Of a stretch of DNA of 15,690 bases, positions 1 to 6,402 are shown piece by piece. A program made the position numbers and the translations under genes. Origin of the DNA: an uncultured Rhodospirillales bacterium. Lineage in GTDB: Bacteria; Pseudomonadota; Alphaproteobacteria; Acetobacterales; Acetobacteraceae. The notes beneath the pieces were generated by a model. That model searched no databases and was not told the DNA's origin. It saw only the letters and a list, made by a program, of their open reading frames with translations. The stretch covers positions 1 through 15,690 of the forward strand of contig CAIMVB010000318.1 in NCBI GenBank assembly GCA_903844785.1. The letters are read 5' to 3'. The first letter of the stretch is position 1, and each line of letters starts with the position of its first letter.

Positions 1-48
1 GATTACTGCCAGGAAAGGCAGGCAGCACCGAAGGCGGCAGCAGAATGA
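1..48 (+). CDS. phnJ: PhnJ, C-P lyase radical SAM subunit (3' end only)
   Basis: Only the last 15 codons lie in the window. Reading in frame from base 1 gives DYCQERQAAPKAAAE and then TGA at 46-48. PhnJ is the radical SAM enzyme that breaks the C-P bond of 5-phosphoribosyl-1-phosphonate. In the E. coli protein a cysteine about nine residues from the C terminus (Cys272) is the proposed thiyl-radical residue. The cysteine seen here, 12 residues from the end, fits that position. The identification rests on this short tail and on the phnKLM genes that follow directly. The stop codon overlaps the phnK start (ATGA), as expected for a translationally coupled operon. Confidence 0.72.
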   Translation, partial: DYCQERQAAPKAAAE

Positions 49-800
49 AAACCCTGCTTGAAGCCAAGGCGCTGCGCCTCAATTTCGGTGCCATCGCCGC
101 ACTTGATGATGTTTCGCTTGATGTCACCGCTGGCGAAGTGGTCGCCATTGTTGGGGAAAGCGGTTCGGGCAAAACGACGCTACTGCGCGTATTGGCTGGC
201 CAAATGGCGCCCGATTCGGGCGCAGTGCATTACCTTGGGCGCGATGTACTTGGCATGACAGAAGCCGAACGCCGGAGATTGATGCGGAGCGACTGGGGCT
301 TTGTGCATCAGAACCCGCGCGATGGGCTGCGGATGGGTGTATCTGCCGGCGGGAATGTCGGTGAAAGGCTCATGGCACTCGGCGCGCGGCATTACGGCAA
401 TATCCGTGATGAGGCTAAGGCCTGGCTGCAACGCGTGGAAATAGATGCCGGGCGCATTGATGATCTGCCACGGCATTTTTCCGGCGGCATGCAGCAGCGC
501 CTGCAAATCGCGCGTACGCTCGTCACACGCCCCAAGCTGGTTTTCATGGATGAACCAACGGGCGGTTTAGATGTTTCGGTCCAGGCGCGCTTGCTGGATT
601 TGATCCGCGCGCTGGTGCGTGAATTGGGGCTTTCCGTGCTGATTGTGACGCATGATATCGCCGCGGCGCGCCTGCTCGCGGATCGGATTCTGGTGATGCG
701 GCGCGGCCAGGTAGTGGAACAGGGGCTGACGGATCGCGTGCTGGATGATCCGCAGCACCCGTATACGCAGCTTCTTGTTTCTTCGGTGCTGGCAGCATGA
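45..800 (+). CDS. phnK: PhnK, ATP-binding subunit of the C-P lyase complex
   Basis: This 251-residue ABC-type ATPase has the usual PhnK length. Visible motifs are Walker A GESGSGKTT (residues 37-45), Q-loop Gln89, signature SGGMQ (146-150), Walker B ending in MDE (about 165-170) and H-loop His203. It has no membrane segment. In E. coli, PhnK docks onto the PhnGHIJ core and is thought to couple ATP use to the lyase reaction rather than to transport. The C-terminal stretch with HPYTQLL resembles oligopeptide-transporter ATPases (DppD/OppD), the closest paralogues and the main alternative. Position settles it as PhnK: it starts 4 bp inside the end of phnJ and ends 4 bp inside phnL. No separate promoter is visible, so it is probably expressed from a phn promoter to the left of the window. 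Confidence 0.95.
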   Translation: MKTLLEAKALRLNFGAIAALDDVSLDVTAGEVVAIVGESGSGKTTLLRVLAGQMAPDSGAVHYLGRDVLGMTEAERRRLMRSDWGFVHQNPRDGLRMGVSAGGNVGERLMALGARHYGNIRDEAKAWLQRVEIDAGRIDDLPRHFSGGMQQRLQIARTLVTRPKLVFMDEPTGGLDVSVQARLLDLIRALVRELGLSVLIVTHDIAAARLLADRILVMRRGQVVEQGLTDRVLDDPQHPYTQLLVSSVLAA

Positions 801-1495
801 GCATTCTTCTGCGCACAGAAGGCCTCTCCAAGGCCTTCACGCTTCATCTGCAAGGTGGCACGCGCATTCCCGTGCTGGGCCAGGTTGATCTTGCCGTAAG
901 CGCCGGGGAATGCGTCGCCCTCTCCGGCCCCTCCGGCGCGGGAAAATCCACCCTTATGCGCTGCCTTTACGGCAATTACGGCGTTGGTTCTGGGCGCATT
1001 CTGCTGGCGCATCGGGGGGAAGAACTTGACCTTGCCAGCGCTGATCCGCGCGCCGTGATTGAAGCGCGGCGCCAGACCATTGGTTATGTTTCGCAATTCC
1101 TCCGCGTCATTCCCCGCGTCAGTACGCGTGACATTGTGGCGGATCCCATGATGGCGCGCGGCATGGCGCGCGAGGACGCCTTGGCCCACGCATCCGCCTT
1201 GCTTGACCGGTTGAACCTGCCGGAACGCTTGCATGGCTTGCCGCCCGCAACCTTCTCGGGCGGGGAACAGCAGCGTGTGAACCTCGCCCGCGGCTTTGGC
1301 CCGCGCTATCCGGTGCTGCTGCTTGATGAACCCACGGCCAGCCTGGATGCGGGCAATCGGGCCATCGTCATTGGCCTGATCCATGAAGCGAAGCAGGCTG
1401 GCACCGCCATAGTCGGCATTTTCCATGATGCGGAAGTGCGCGAAGCCGTGGCGGATCGTGTTTTCACTGTTGAACCCATGCAGGATGCCGCATGA
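797..1495 (+). CDS. phnL: PhnL, ABC-type ATPase of alkylphosphonate degradation
   Basis: This 232-residue ABC ATPase has Walker A GPSGAGKST (44-52), Q-loop Gln100, signature SGGEQ (154-158), Walker B LLLDE (about 174-178) and H-loop His210. The strand order and the short stretch before Walker A resemble the LolD/MacB-like branch, to which PhnL is related. In E. coli, PhnL works with PhnI, PhnG and PhnH in forming ribosyl-1-phosphonate triphosphate from ATP and the phosphonate. It also binds to PhnK in the assembled complex. The gene is joined to phnK and phnM by 4-bp ATGA overlaps, so all three should be made together. The length is normal and no motif is damaged. Confidence 0.95.
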   Translation: MSILLRTEGLSKAFTLHLQGGTRIPVLGQVDLAVSAGECVALSGPSGAGKSTLMRCLYGNYGVGSGRILLAHRGEELDLASADPRAVIEARRQTIGYVSQFLRVIPRVSTRDIVADPMMARGMAREDALAHASALLDRLNLPERLHGLPPATFSGGEQQRVNLARGFGPRYPVLLLDEPTASLDAGNRAIVIGLIHEAKQAGTAIVGIFHDAEVREAVADRVFTVEPMQDAA

Positions 1496-2634
1496 CCGCT
1501 GAGACCATTCTGACCAATGCCCTGCTTGTTCTGCCGGATGCTGTGCTACCCGGCACAATTATCCTGCGCGATGGGCTGATTGCAGAAATCCAGCCCGGCC
1601 GCAGCCAGGCAGCCAGCGCGCTTGACCTTGAAGGTGATCATCTGATCCCCGGCATTGTTGATGTGCATACCGATAATCTGGAACGCCAGGTGCTGCCACG
1701 GGCCAATGCGCGCTGGCCATCGCGTTCGGCGATGATTGCGCATGATGCGCAATGTGTCGCAGCCGGTGTCACTACCATCCTGGATGCGCTCTGCCTGGGT
1801 GACCTTGGGTTTGATACAGAACGCGGCCAGACCTTTTTGGACGGTGTGCGTGACCTTGATGAGCTTGCCGATAAAGGCGCCCTGAAGGGCGAGCATTTCC
1901 TGCATCTGCGCTGCGAATTGCCGGCGCGCGATATGCCACCCGCACTTGAACCCGTGGCAGACCATCCGCGCGTGGTGATGGTGAGCCTGATGGATCATTC
2001 CCCAGGCGTTGGGCAGTATCGCGATCTTGTGCGCTACGCCGCAATGCGCAAGCGCCAGACCCAATGGAATGATGCGCAGGTACAGGCGCGGATTGATGGC
2101 TTGCTCGCGCAGCGGGCGGAGCTGCGCGAAAAGCAGCGCGCTTGGCTGCTGGATCGCATTCGCCATCGTAACCTGCCGCTGGCATCCCATGATGATGACA
2201 CGCCATCCGAAATGGCACGCAACTTGGCCGATGGCATCACCATTTCTGAATTCCCCGTCACCATGGAAGCCGCGCGTGCGGCGCGCGACCTGAAGGTGGA
2301 AGTGATTGCCGGTGCGCCCAATATCGTGCGCGGCGGCAGCCATTCCGGCAATGTCGCCGCCGCCGATCTGGTACGCGAAGGCCTCGCCCATGCTTTCGCG
2401 TCGGATTACGTGCCGGCATCCATGCTGGAAGCCGCTTGGCGCACTGTGGATGCGGGCGGGATTACCCTGCCGCAGGCGATTGCCATGGTGGCGGATACGC
2501 CCGCGCGCATGGCTCGGCTTACGGATCGTGGGCGGCTGGCAGCAGGGCTGAAGGCCGATCTGGTGCGCGTGCGCAGCATTGGCGATATGCCACTGGTGCG
2601 CGGTGTTTGGCGGGCCGGGGAACGGATTGCGTGA
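1492..2634 (+). CDS. phnM: PhnM, ribosyl-triphosphate phosphonate diphosphohydrolase
   Basis: This 380-residue amidohydrolase-superfamily protein matches PhnM. PhnM removes pyrophosphate from alpha-D-ribose 1-methylphosphonate 5-triphosphate, giving the 5-phosphate substrate of PhnJ. The N-terminal metal site VDVHTDN, with His59 and Asp61, is the PhnM form of the HxD motif and is followed by LERQ. Further likely metal or active-site stretches are MDHSPG, ASHDDDT and SDYVPAS, in the order expected for the family. The C-terminal part returns to the small beta domain (LKADLVRV). The start ATG overlaps the phnL stop. The stop overlaps a GTG start of the DUF1045 gene, so the operon continues without a gap. 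Dihydroorotase-like enzymes are distant relatives, but the context makes PhnM firm. Confidence 0.95.
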   Translation: MTAETILTNALLVLPDAVLPGTIILRDGLIAEIQPGRSQAASALDLEGDHLIPGIVDVHTDNLERQVLPRANARWPSRSAMIAHDAQCVAAGVTTILDALCLGDLGFDTERGQTFLDGVRDLDELADKGALKGEHFLHLRCELPARDMPPALEPVADHPRVVMVSLMDHSPGVGQYRDLVRYAAMRKRQTQWNDAQVQARIDGLLAQRAELREKQRAWLLDRIRHRNLPLASHDDDTPSEMARNLADGITISEFPVTMEAARAARDLKVEVIAGAPNIVRGGSHSGNVAAADLVREGLAHAFASDYVPASMLEAAWRTVDAGGITLPQAIAMVADTPARMARLTDRGRLAAGLKADLVRVRSIGDMPLVRGVWRAGERIA

Positions 2635-3311
2635 CCCCCTATCGCATCGCGCTTTACTACGCGCCTGCCATTGAAGATCCCCTGCATCAGCGCGCTTCCG
2701 CCTGGCTTGGCCGTGACGCCGCAACCGGGGCGGCCTTACCCCAAGACGCGATTGCGGATATTGATATTGCCGAAGTCACCGCCGATGCGCGCGGCTATGG
2801 CTTTCACGCCACGCTGAAACCGCCCTTTCGCCTGCAAGGCGATGTCCGGGCGGCGCTGGATACAGCGCAGATTTTCGCCGCGCGCACCGCGCCCTTTGCC
2901 CTGCCGCCCTTGCAGGTGACCGATCTGGATGGCTTCCTGGCGCTGCGTGAATCCCAACCCTGCCCGGCGCTGCAAGTACTAGCCGATGGCGCCGTCACCG
3001 CGCTTGATGCGCATCGCGCGGCCGCGACCGAAGCTGAGATCGCCCGCCGTAAGCCAGAAAAACTTAGCCCGCGCCAGCGCGAATATCTTGCCGCCTGGGG
3101 CTACCCTTACGTCTTTGCCGAATGGCGCTTTCACATGACGCTGACGCGGCGCCTGACGCCTGCCGAAAAATCCATCATCCTGCCAGCCGTCACTGAAGCG
3201 CTTGGCGATGCGCCCGCTGCCGTGCGCACGGTCACGGATATTTGCATCTTCGTCCAAGCCAAGCCGGGCGCGCCTTTCACAATCCTTGAGCGTCTGAAGC
3301 TGCGCGGTTGA
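2631..3311 (+). CDS. DUF1045 phosphonate-operon protein, 2H phosphoesterase-like
   Basis: I take the GTG at 2631, which overlaps the phnM stop (GTGA) and gives 226 residues. A longer frame from 2436 would run far into phnM and is unlikely. Two His-x-Thr-Leu motifs are visible, HATL at 59-62 inside GYGFHATLKPPF and HMTL at 168-171 inside EWRFHMTLTRR. Paired HxT/S motifs define the 2H phosphoesterase fold, whose members often open cyclic phosphates. The family (DUF1045, 'putative phosphonate metabolism protein') is recurrently found in C-P lyase operons. The C-P lyase pathway needs a phosphodiesterase to open 5-phosphoribosyl 1,2-cyclic phosphate, done by PhnP in E. coli. No phnP lies in this window. 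That this protein does the same job is inference. Its last 35 bp overlap the end of phnN on the other strand. Confidence 0.88.
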   Translation: MTPYRIALYYAPAIEDPLHQRASAWLGRDAATGAALPQDAIADIDIAEVTADARGYGFHATLKPPFRLQGDVRAALDTAQIFAARTAPFALPPLQVTDLDGFLALRESQPCPALQVLADGAVTALDAHRAAATEAEIARRKPEKLSPRQREYLAAWGYPYVFAEWRFHMTLTRRLTPAEKSIILPAVTEALGDAPAAVRTVTDICIFVQAKPGAPFTILERLKLRG

Positions 3312-3828
3312 GCGCGGCAAGCACCCGCGCCACCCCCTCCGCCACATCAGCATCATTTGAAACGCTCTCAACATCCAGCCCCGCCGGCAGGGTCACTTCG
3401 CGCTTAAGGCGCGCGGCGATATCGGCTGGCGCTTCGCGCCCTCGGGCGGCAAGCCGCGCGGCCAAAACCTCAATCGGCGCGGTGATTTGCAGCACGCGCA
3501 AGCGGTAGCGCGCCCCGGCTTCCGCCAGCACAGCGCGGGAGAGATTGGCGATTACGACGCGACGGGCGGCCAAATCCGCTTCAATATCGCGCGGAATACC
3601 ATAGCTGAGCCCATGCGCTTCCCAGAAAAGCGCAAAACCGTCGGCTTCTTGCCGTGCTGCAAAAGCGCTGGCGTTGAGCGCTTCATGATCCTCACCACCC
3701 GCTTCAGCAGGGCGTGTGATGGCGCGGCGCACAAAGCGAAAGCGCGCATCCTGCGCAAGTACGGCGCGCGCGCCGCCCATCAGCGTATCCTTGCCCGCGC
3801 CGGAAGGCCCCACCACCGCAATCAGCAT
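3277..3828 (-). CDS. phnN: PhnN, ribose 1,5-bisphosphate phosphokinase
   Basis: This 183-residue P-loop kinase of the guanylate-kinase-like fold has Walker A GPSGAGKDT at residues 7-15, very near the N terminus. TRPAEAGGEDHEAL then follows, matching the PhnN version of the substrate-binding region, and FWEAHGLSYGIP lies further on. PhnN phosphorylates ribose 1,5-bisphosphate to phosphoribosyl pyrophosphate (PRPP), the last step of the C-P lyase route. It differs from guanylate kinase (Gmk) in length and in the GGEDHEAL stretch. The ATG at 3826-3828 is preceded by a purine-rich GAGGGG ribosome-binding site. Unlike in E. coli, the gene is not in line with phnKLM. It faces them, and its 3' end overlaps DUF1045 by 35 bp, so it must have its own promoter in 3829-3902. 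Confidence 0.92.
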   Translation of the reverse strand: MLIAVVGPSGAGKDTLMGGARAVLAQDARFRFVRRAITRPAEAGGEDHEALNASAFAARQEADGFALFWEAHGLSYGIPRDIEADLAARRVVIANLSRAVLAEAGARYRLRVLQITAPIEVLAARLAARGREAPADIAARLKREVTLPAGLDVESVSNDADVAEGVARVLAALNRAASDAQGL

Positions 3829-3902
3829 AAGCCCCCCTCACCCATAGCCAGCTTTGGCATGCGTGATAGTATCCCGAATTACAAGCAAAAGGCAGCAGCA
3901 TC
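3829..3902. promoter_or_regulatory. divergent intergenic region, phnN / aldolase
   Basis: This 74-bp gap separates the divergent starts of phnN and the aldolase, so promoters for both should lie here or run into the coding ends. A GAGGGG ribosome-binding site for phnN and an AAGG for the aldolase are visible at the two edges. I see no clear -35/-10 pair and no Pho-box-like direct repeat. Confidence 0.4.
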
Positions 3903-4700
3903 ATGGAAGATTCACAAAACTTGCTTCACCCCCTCAAGGCCAAGATGCAGGCGGGCCAGGCAGTGCTTGGTCTATCGCTCCGGATGGTGCGAAGCCCCGA
4001 TGCGGCGCGGCTGGCGCGCGCTACCGGCCATGATTTTCTGTTTATTGATGTGCAGCACGCCATCTTCAATCTGGAAAGCATTTTCGTCATTGCGCAAACC
4101 GCGCTTGCCATCGGTATCGCCCCTTTGGTGCGCGTGCGCAGCATTGATGATCCGGATGTGCCCGTGCTGCTTGATAATGGCATCACCGGCATTGTATTCC
4201 CCGATGTGAATACAGCGGCGGAAGCCAAACGCGCTGTAGATCGCTGCCGCTTTCCGCCGATTGGCCGACGTTCTGTAGCCGGCGGCTATGTCCATTTTGA
4301 TTATCGCGCCATGCCTGTCGCCAAGGCTACTGCAGCGCTGCAAGCCCATACACTTGTGGTCTGCATGGTGGAAACGGCTGAAGGCCTTGCCAATCTTGAA
4401 GCCATCGCTGCCGTGCCGGGCGTTGATGTAGTGCATATCGGCGCCAATGATCTGCTGGTCTCACTCGGCAAGGCTGGGCAATTCGATGACCCGATTGTGG
4501 TTGAAGCCATGGACCGCGCCATTGCCGCCACCGCGCCACATGGCGGCTTTGCGGGATGTGGCGGCAATCGCGATGTGCCGCGCCAGGCAGCTTCCATCAA
4601 GCGCGGTGTGCGGTTTCTGACAACGCAAACTGATATTGGGTTCTTGAGTGCCGCCGCTTCGCAATGGACGGCGGGGCTGCAAGCGGCGCTGAAAAGCTGA
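3903..4700 (+). CDS. HpcH/HpaI-type aldolase family protein
   Basis: This 265-residue TIM-barrel protein belongs to the HpcH/HpaI aldolase / citrate lyase beta family, usually metal-dependent class II enzymes that cleave or form bonds to pyruvate or acetyl units. The expected active-site stretches are present: IDVQHA with His52, LVRVRS with Arg77, MVETAEGL with the metal-ligand Glu, and VHIGANDLLVSLG with the metal-ligand Asp. Most HpaI-like aldolases have DxEH at the first site. Here it is DVQH (Gln51), a visible departure. The substrate cannot be read from sequence. Candidates are 4-hydroxy-2-oxo-acids such as HpaI substrates. The gene is divergent from phnN and ends 6 bp from the convergent HdrB-like gene, so it appears to be a single-gene unit. 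There is no evidence that it acts in phosphonate breakdown. Confidence 0.85.
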   Translation: MEDSQNLLHPLKAKMQAGQAVLGLSLRMVRSPDAARLARATGHDFLFIDVQHAIFNLESIFVIAQTALAIGIAPLVRVRSIDDPDVPVLLDNGITGIVFPDVNTAAEAKRAVDRCRFPPIGRRSVAGGYVHFDYRAMPVAKATAALQAHTLVVCMVETAEGLANLEAIAAVPGVDVVHIGANDLLVSLGKAGQFDDPIVVEAMDRAIAATAPHGGFAGCGGNRDVPRQAASIKRGVRFLTTQTDIGFLSAAASQWTAGLQAALKS

Positions 4701-4706
4701 AAGCGA

Positions 4707-5564
4707 TCAAACCACTGGCTTGCGGCGCAATTCCGGTTCCATCAATTGCGTGAAGACATCCGCGCCAATGCGCCCGAGCGCCGCTTCATCCAAAGCGGCG
4801 CGTGGGTCTTCGGCATTGCGCAAATGCTTGTATTCGTCACGGAATTCCCAGCCCGCAGCACTCGCCAGCAAATGCACCCAATTCATCACACGTATCGCGC
4901 GCCCACGTTCCAGTGCCACGGCTTCCCGGTGGCAGGAATGGAAAATGGTACAGAGCGTATCCGCCCCATGCCGCGCCATAGCTGCCAGATTGGCCTCATG
5001 CGCTGCGGCCAAAGCGCCGGGCACGCCCGCCAAGGCAGAACACATATGTCCCGGCAGCGCTTCATCCTCCGCCACCAATTCCAGCCCTGGGATCAGGTGA
5101 AGCAGGTTTGACACCAGATCATTCACCGCCACGCGCGGCTGAAAACCGGCATGCCGATGCAGCAACACGCGCGCTTGCACGGGCCGCACCAGCAGCTTCT
5201 GCAACGCGGCGCGGCGTTGCCAGAGCACTTCCGTCACATGCGCGGCCTCAAACTGCGCGGGCGTTTCTGGCACCATCAGATCGGCCATATTCATATGGCA
5301 GGAAGGGCACCAGGTGATCACCTTCTCACGCCCCGTTGCATTGAAGGCGGCAACCGTGCGGCGCCCCATACCTTCCGTGATGCGCGCATTATGTTCGGTC
5401 GGAGAACCGCAGCAATGGGAAGGCCCACCACGCGGCGCGGCATCCACGCCAACCGCTTCCAAGAAGCGCGCGGTCAGGCGCAGAACATCGCCATGGCGCA
5501 GCAGATTGCAGCCATACCAAAATACCGCGCGCTCCGCCGGCAAGGGGTGATGCGTCACAGCCAT
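4707..5564 (-). CDS. HdrB-like CCG-domain (Fe-S)-binding protein
   Basis: This 285-residue protein carries two copies of the cysteine-rich CCG domain found in HdrB, GlpC, GlcF and LutA. The first copy is complete: Cys19, Cys51-Cys52, Cys86 and Cys89. It fits the CX31-38CCX33-34CXXC pattern that binds the noncubane 4Fe-4S cluster in HdrB. The second copy is degenerate, with HRHAGF replacing the first Cys, Met174-Cys175 replacing CC, and Phe208...Cys211 replacing CXXC. Such proteins pass electrons between a dehydrogenase and a thiol or quinone pool. Its start overlaps the HdrC-like stop by 10 bp and has an AGGAG ribosome-binding site at 5573-5577 with an 8-nt spacer. No flavoprotein or membrane partner lies in the window. 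The family is clear and the physiological role is unknown. Confidence 0.85.
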   Translation of the reverse strand: MAVTHHPLPAERAVFWYGCNLLRHGDVLRLTARFLEAVGVDAAPRGGPSHCCGSPTEHNARITEGMGRRTVAAFNATGREKVITWCPSCHMNMADLMVPETPAQFEAAHVTEVLWQRRAALQKLLVRPVQARVLLHRHAGFQPRVAVNDLVSNLLHLIPGLELVAEDEALPGHMCSALAGVPGALAAAHEANLAAMARHGADTLCTIFHSCHREAVALERGRAIRVMNWVHLLASAAGWEFRDEYKHLRNAEDPRAALDEAALGRIGADVFTQLMEPELRRKPVV

Positions 5565-5962
5565 TCGGCTTGCTCCTGATCGGTCAACCCAAGCCGCGCG
5601 AAACCCTTGACCCGTGCGGACCAGCCACTATCCGTCTTCACCGCAATGCCGGGCGCTTCGCCAAGCGCACCACGCGCCCGCATGGACGCGAAGCGCATCA
5701 TCAGCGCCACATCCAACTGTTCCGGGCAGGCCGGATTACAAGCAGCGCTCCGCGTACAAGCACCAATCCAGCCGAGAGACACGGCCGATGCCTCCCCACC
5801 TTGCAGCAGCGCGCGCATCCCGCCGGCAACCTGCATTGGATCAGCCTCAGGCACGCCTGGGGCGAAGCGCGTCATAGGGCAGGCTTGCACGCAAGCGCCG
5901 CAGGCAGTGCAGGCTTCCGCCATGCGCGCCCCTTCTGCGGCAATGCGTGCAGCCAAGCTCAT
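5555..5962 (-). CDS. HdrC/SdhB-like iron-sulfur protein
   Basis: This 135-residue small protein has two iron-sulfur motifs. The first is a complete 4Fe-4S site, CTACGACVQACP (Cys18, 21, 24, 28). The second, CTRSAACNPACP, keeps Cys69, Cys75 and Cys79 but has Ser72 where the second Cys would be. The CX5CX3CP spacing with a non-Cys residue there is also how SdhB and FrdB bind a 3Fe-4S cluster, so this site may hold 3Fe-4S rather than be dead. The helical region between the motifs fits HdrC and the C-terminal domain of SdhB. The gene overlaps ridA upstream by 4 bp (ATGA) and the HdrB-like gene downstream by 10 bp. Together the two Fe-S proteins look like a split GlpC/GlcF or TfrB-type unit. Confidence 0.85.
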   Translation of the reverse strand: MSLAARIAAEGARMAEACTACGACVQACPMTRFAPGVPEADPMQVAGGMRALLQGGEASAVSLGWIGACTRSAACNPACPEQLDVALMMRFASMRARGALGEAPGIAVKTDSGWSARVKGFARLGLTDQEQAEWL

Positions 5963-6345
5963 ACCTTGGCGCCAATCACCGCAATGGCTTCAATTTCAAT
6001 GCGCGTAAGTGGTGTGGTGAAACTCGCGCCGCCCACGCAGGTACTGGCGGGCGGCACGACTAGCGACGCCAGTATACGCCTGCGCACCGCATCAAAGCTG
6101 GCGTAATCGCGCATATCTGCCAGATAGGTATTCAGCTTCAGCACATCGGCGAAGCTGCCGCCTTCCTGCGCCAAGGCGCGCGTCAGGCGCGCGAAACATT
6201 CCTCCGCCTGCGCTTCAAAGCCCTCAGTCTCAGCGGCACTGCCGCGCGCGGTAACGCCGGAACAGAAAACCAGCTTGGCACCCCCCGGCAAAGGCAGGCT
6301 GCGCGTTGGCGCAAAGGCGGGCTTGGACGGGGTGGTTTCGGCCAT
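5959..6345 (-). CDS. RidA/YjgF/UK114 family protein
   Basis: This 128-residue protein has the RidA fold signature, including FCSGVTARG in the first strands, LKLNTYLADMRDYASFD in the middle and PASTCVGGASF...IEIEAIAVI at the C terminus. RidA proper removes reactive enamine/imine intermediates using an arginine (Arg105 in E. coli) in the PARSCV motif. Here the aligned residue is Ser101, so ordinary imine deaminase activity is not expected. It belongs with the Rid subfamilies of unknown or other function. The ATG at 6343-6345 has an AAGGA ribosome-binding site with an 8-nt spacer. It is the first gene of a three-gene leftward operon with the two iron-sulfur genes, and a 57-bp gap separates it from the MFS gene upstream. 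Only its family is certain. Confidence 0.9.
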   Translation of the reverse strand: MAETTPSKPAFAPTRSLPLPGGAKLVFCSGVTARGSAAETEGFEAQAEECFARLTRALAQEGGSFADVLKLNTYLADMRDYASFDAVRRRILASLVVPPASTCVGGASFTTPLTRIEIEAIAVIGAKV

Positions 6346-6402
6346 GGCTGCATTCCTTGAAAGGCCCGCCAGTTTGCCGCGCCCATGCCCGCCAAGACAA
6401 GC

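Noticed and set aside
392..1558. Long open frame (388 codons) on the - strand opposite phnK/phnL
   Set aside because: It lies antisense to two motif-rich ABC ATPase genes and its residues show no domain pattern. High GC makes such open antisense frames common.
2436..2630. Upstream extension of the DUF1045 frame to the ATG at 2436
   Set aside because: It would overlap phnM by about 200 bp. The GTG at 2631 overlaps the phnM stop by 4 bp as at all other junctions, and the family N terminus begins there.
1546..2724. Long open frame (392 codons) on the - strand opposite phnM
   Set aside because: It is rich in His, Arg, Gly and Ala without any recognisable fold and covers phnM, which has clear motifs. 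It is a shadow frame.
4679..4723. Inverted repeat GCAAGC / GCTTGC around the aldolase and HdrB-like gene ends
   Set aside because: It has only 6-bp arms with a 33-bp spacer, both inside coding sequence and without a T-tract. Expected by chance.
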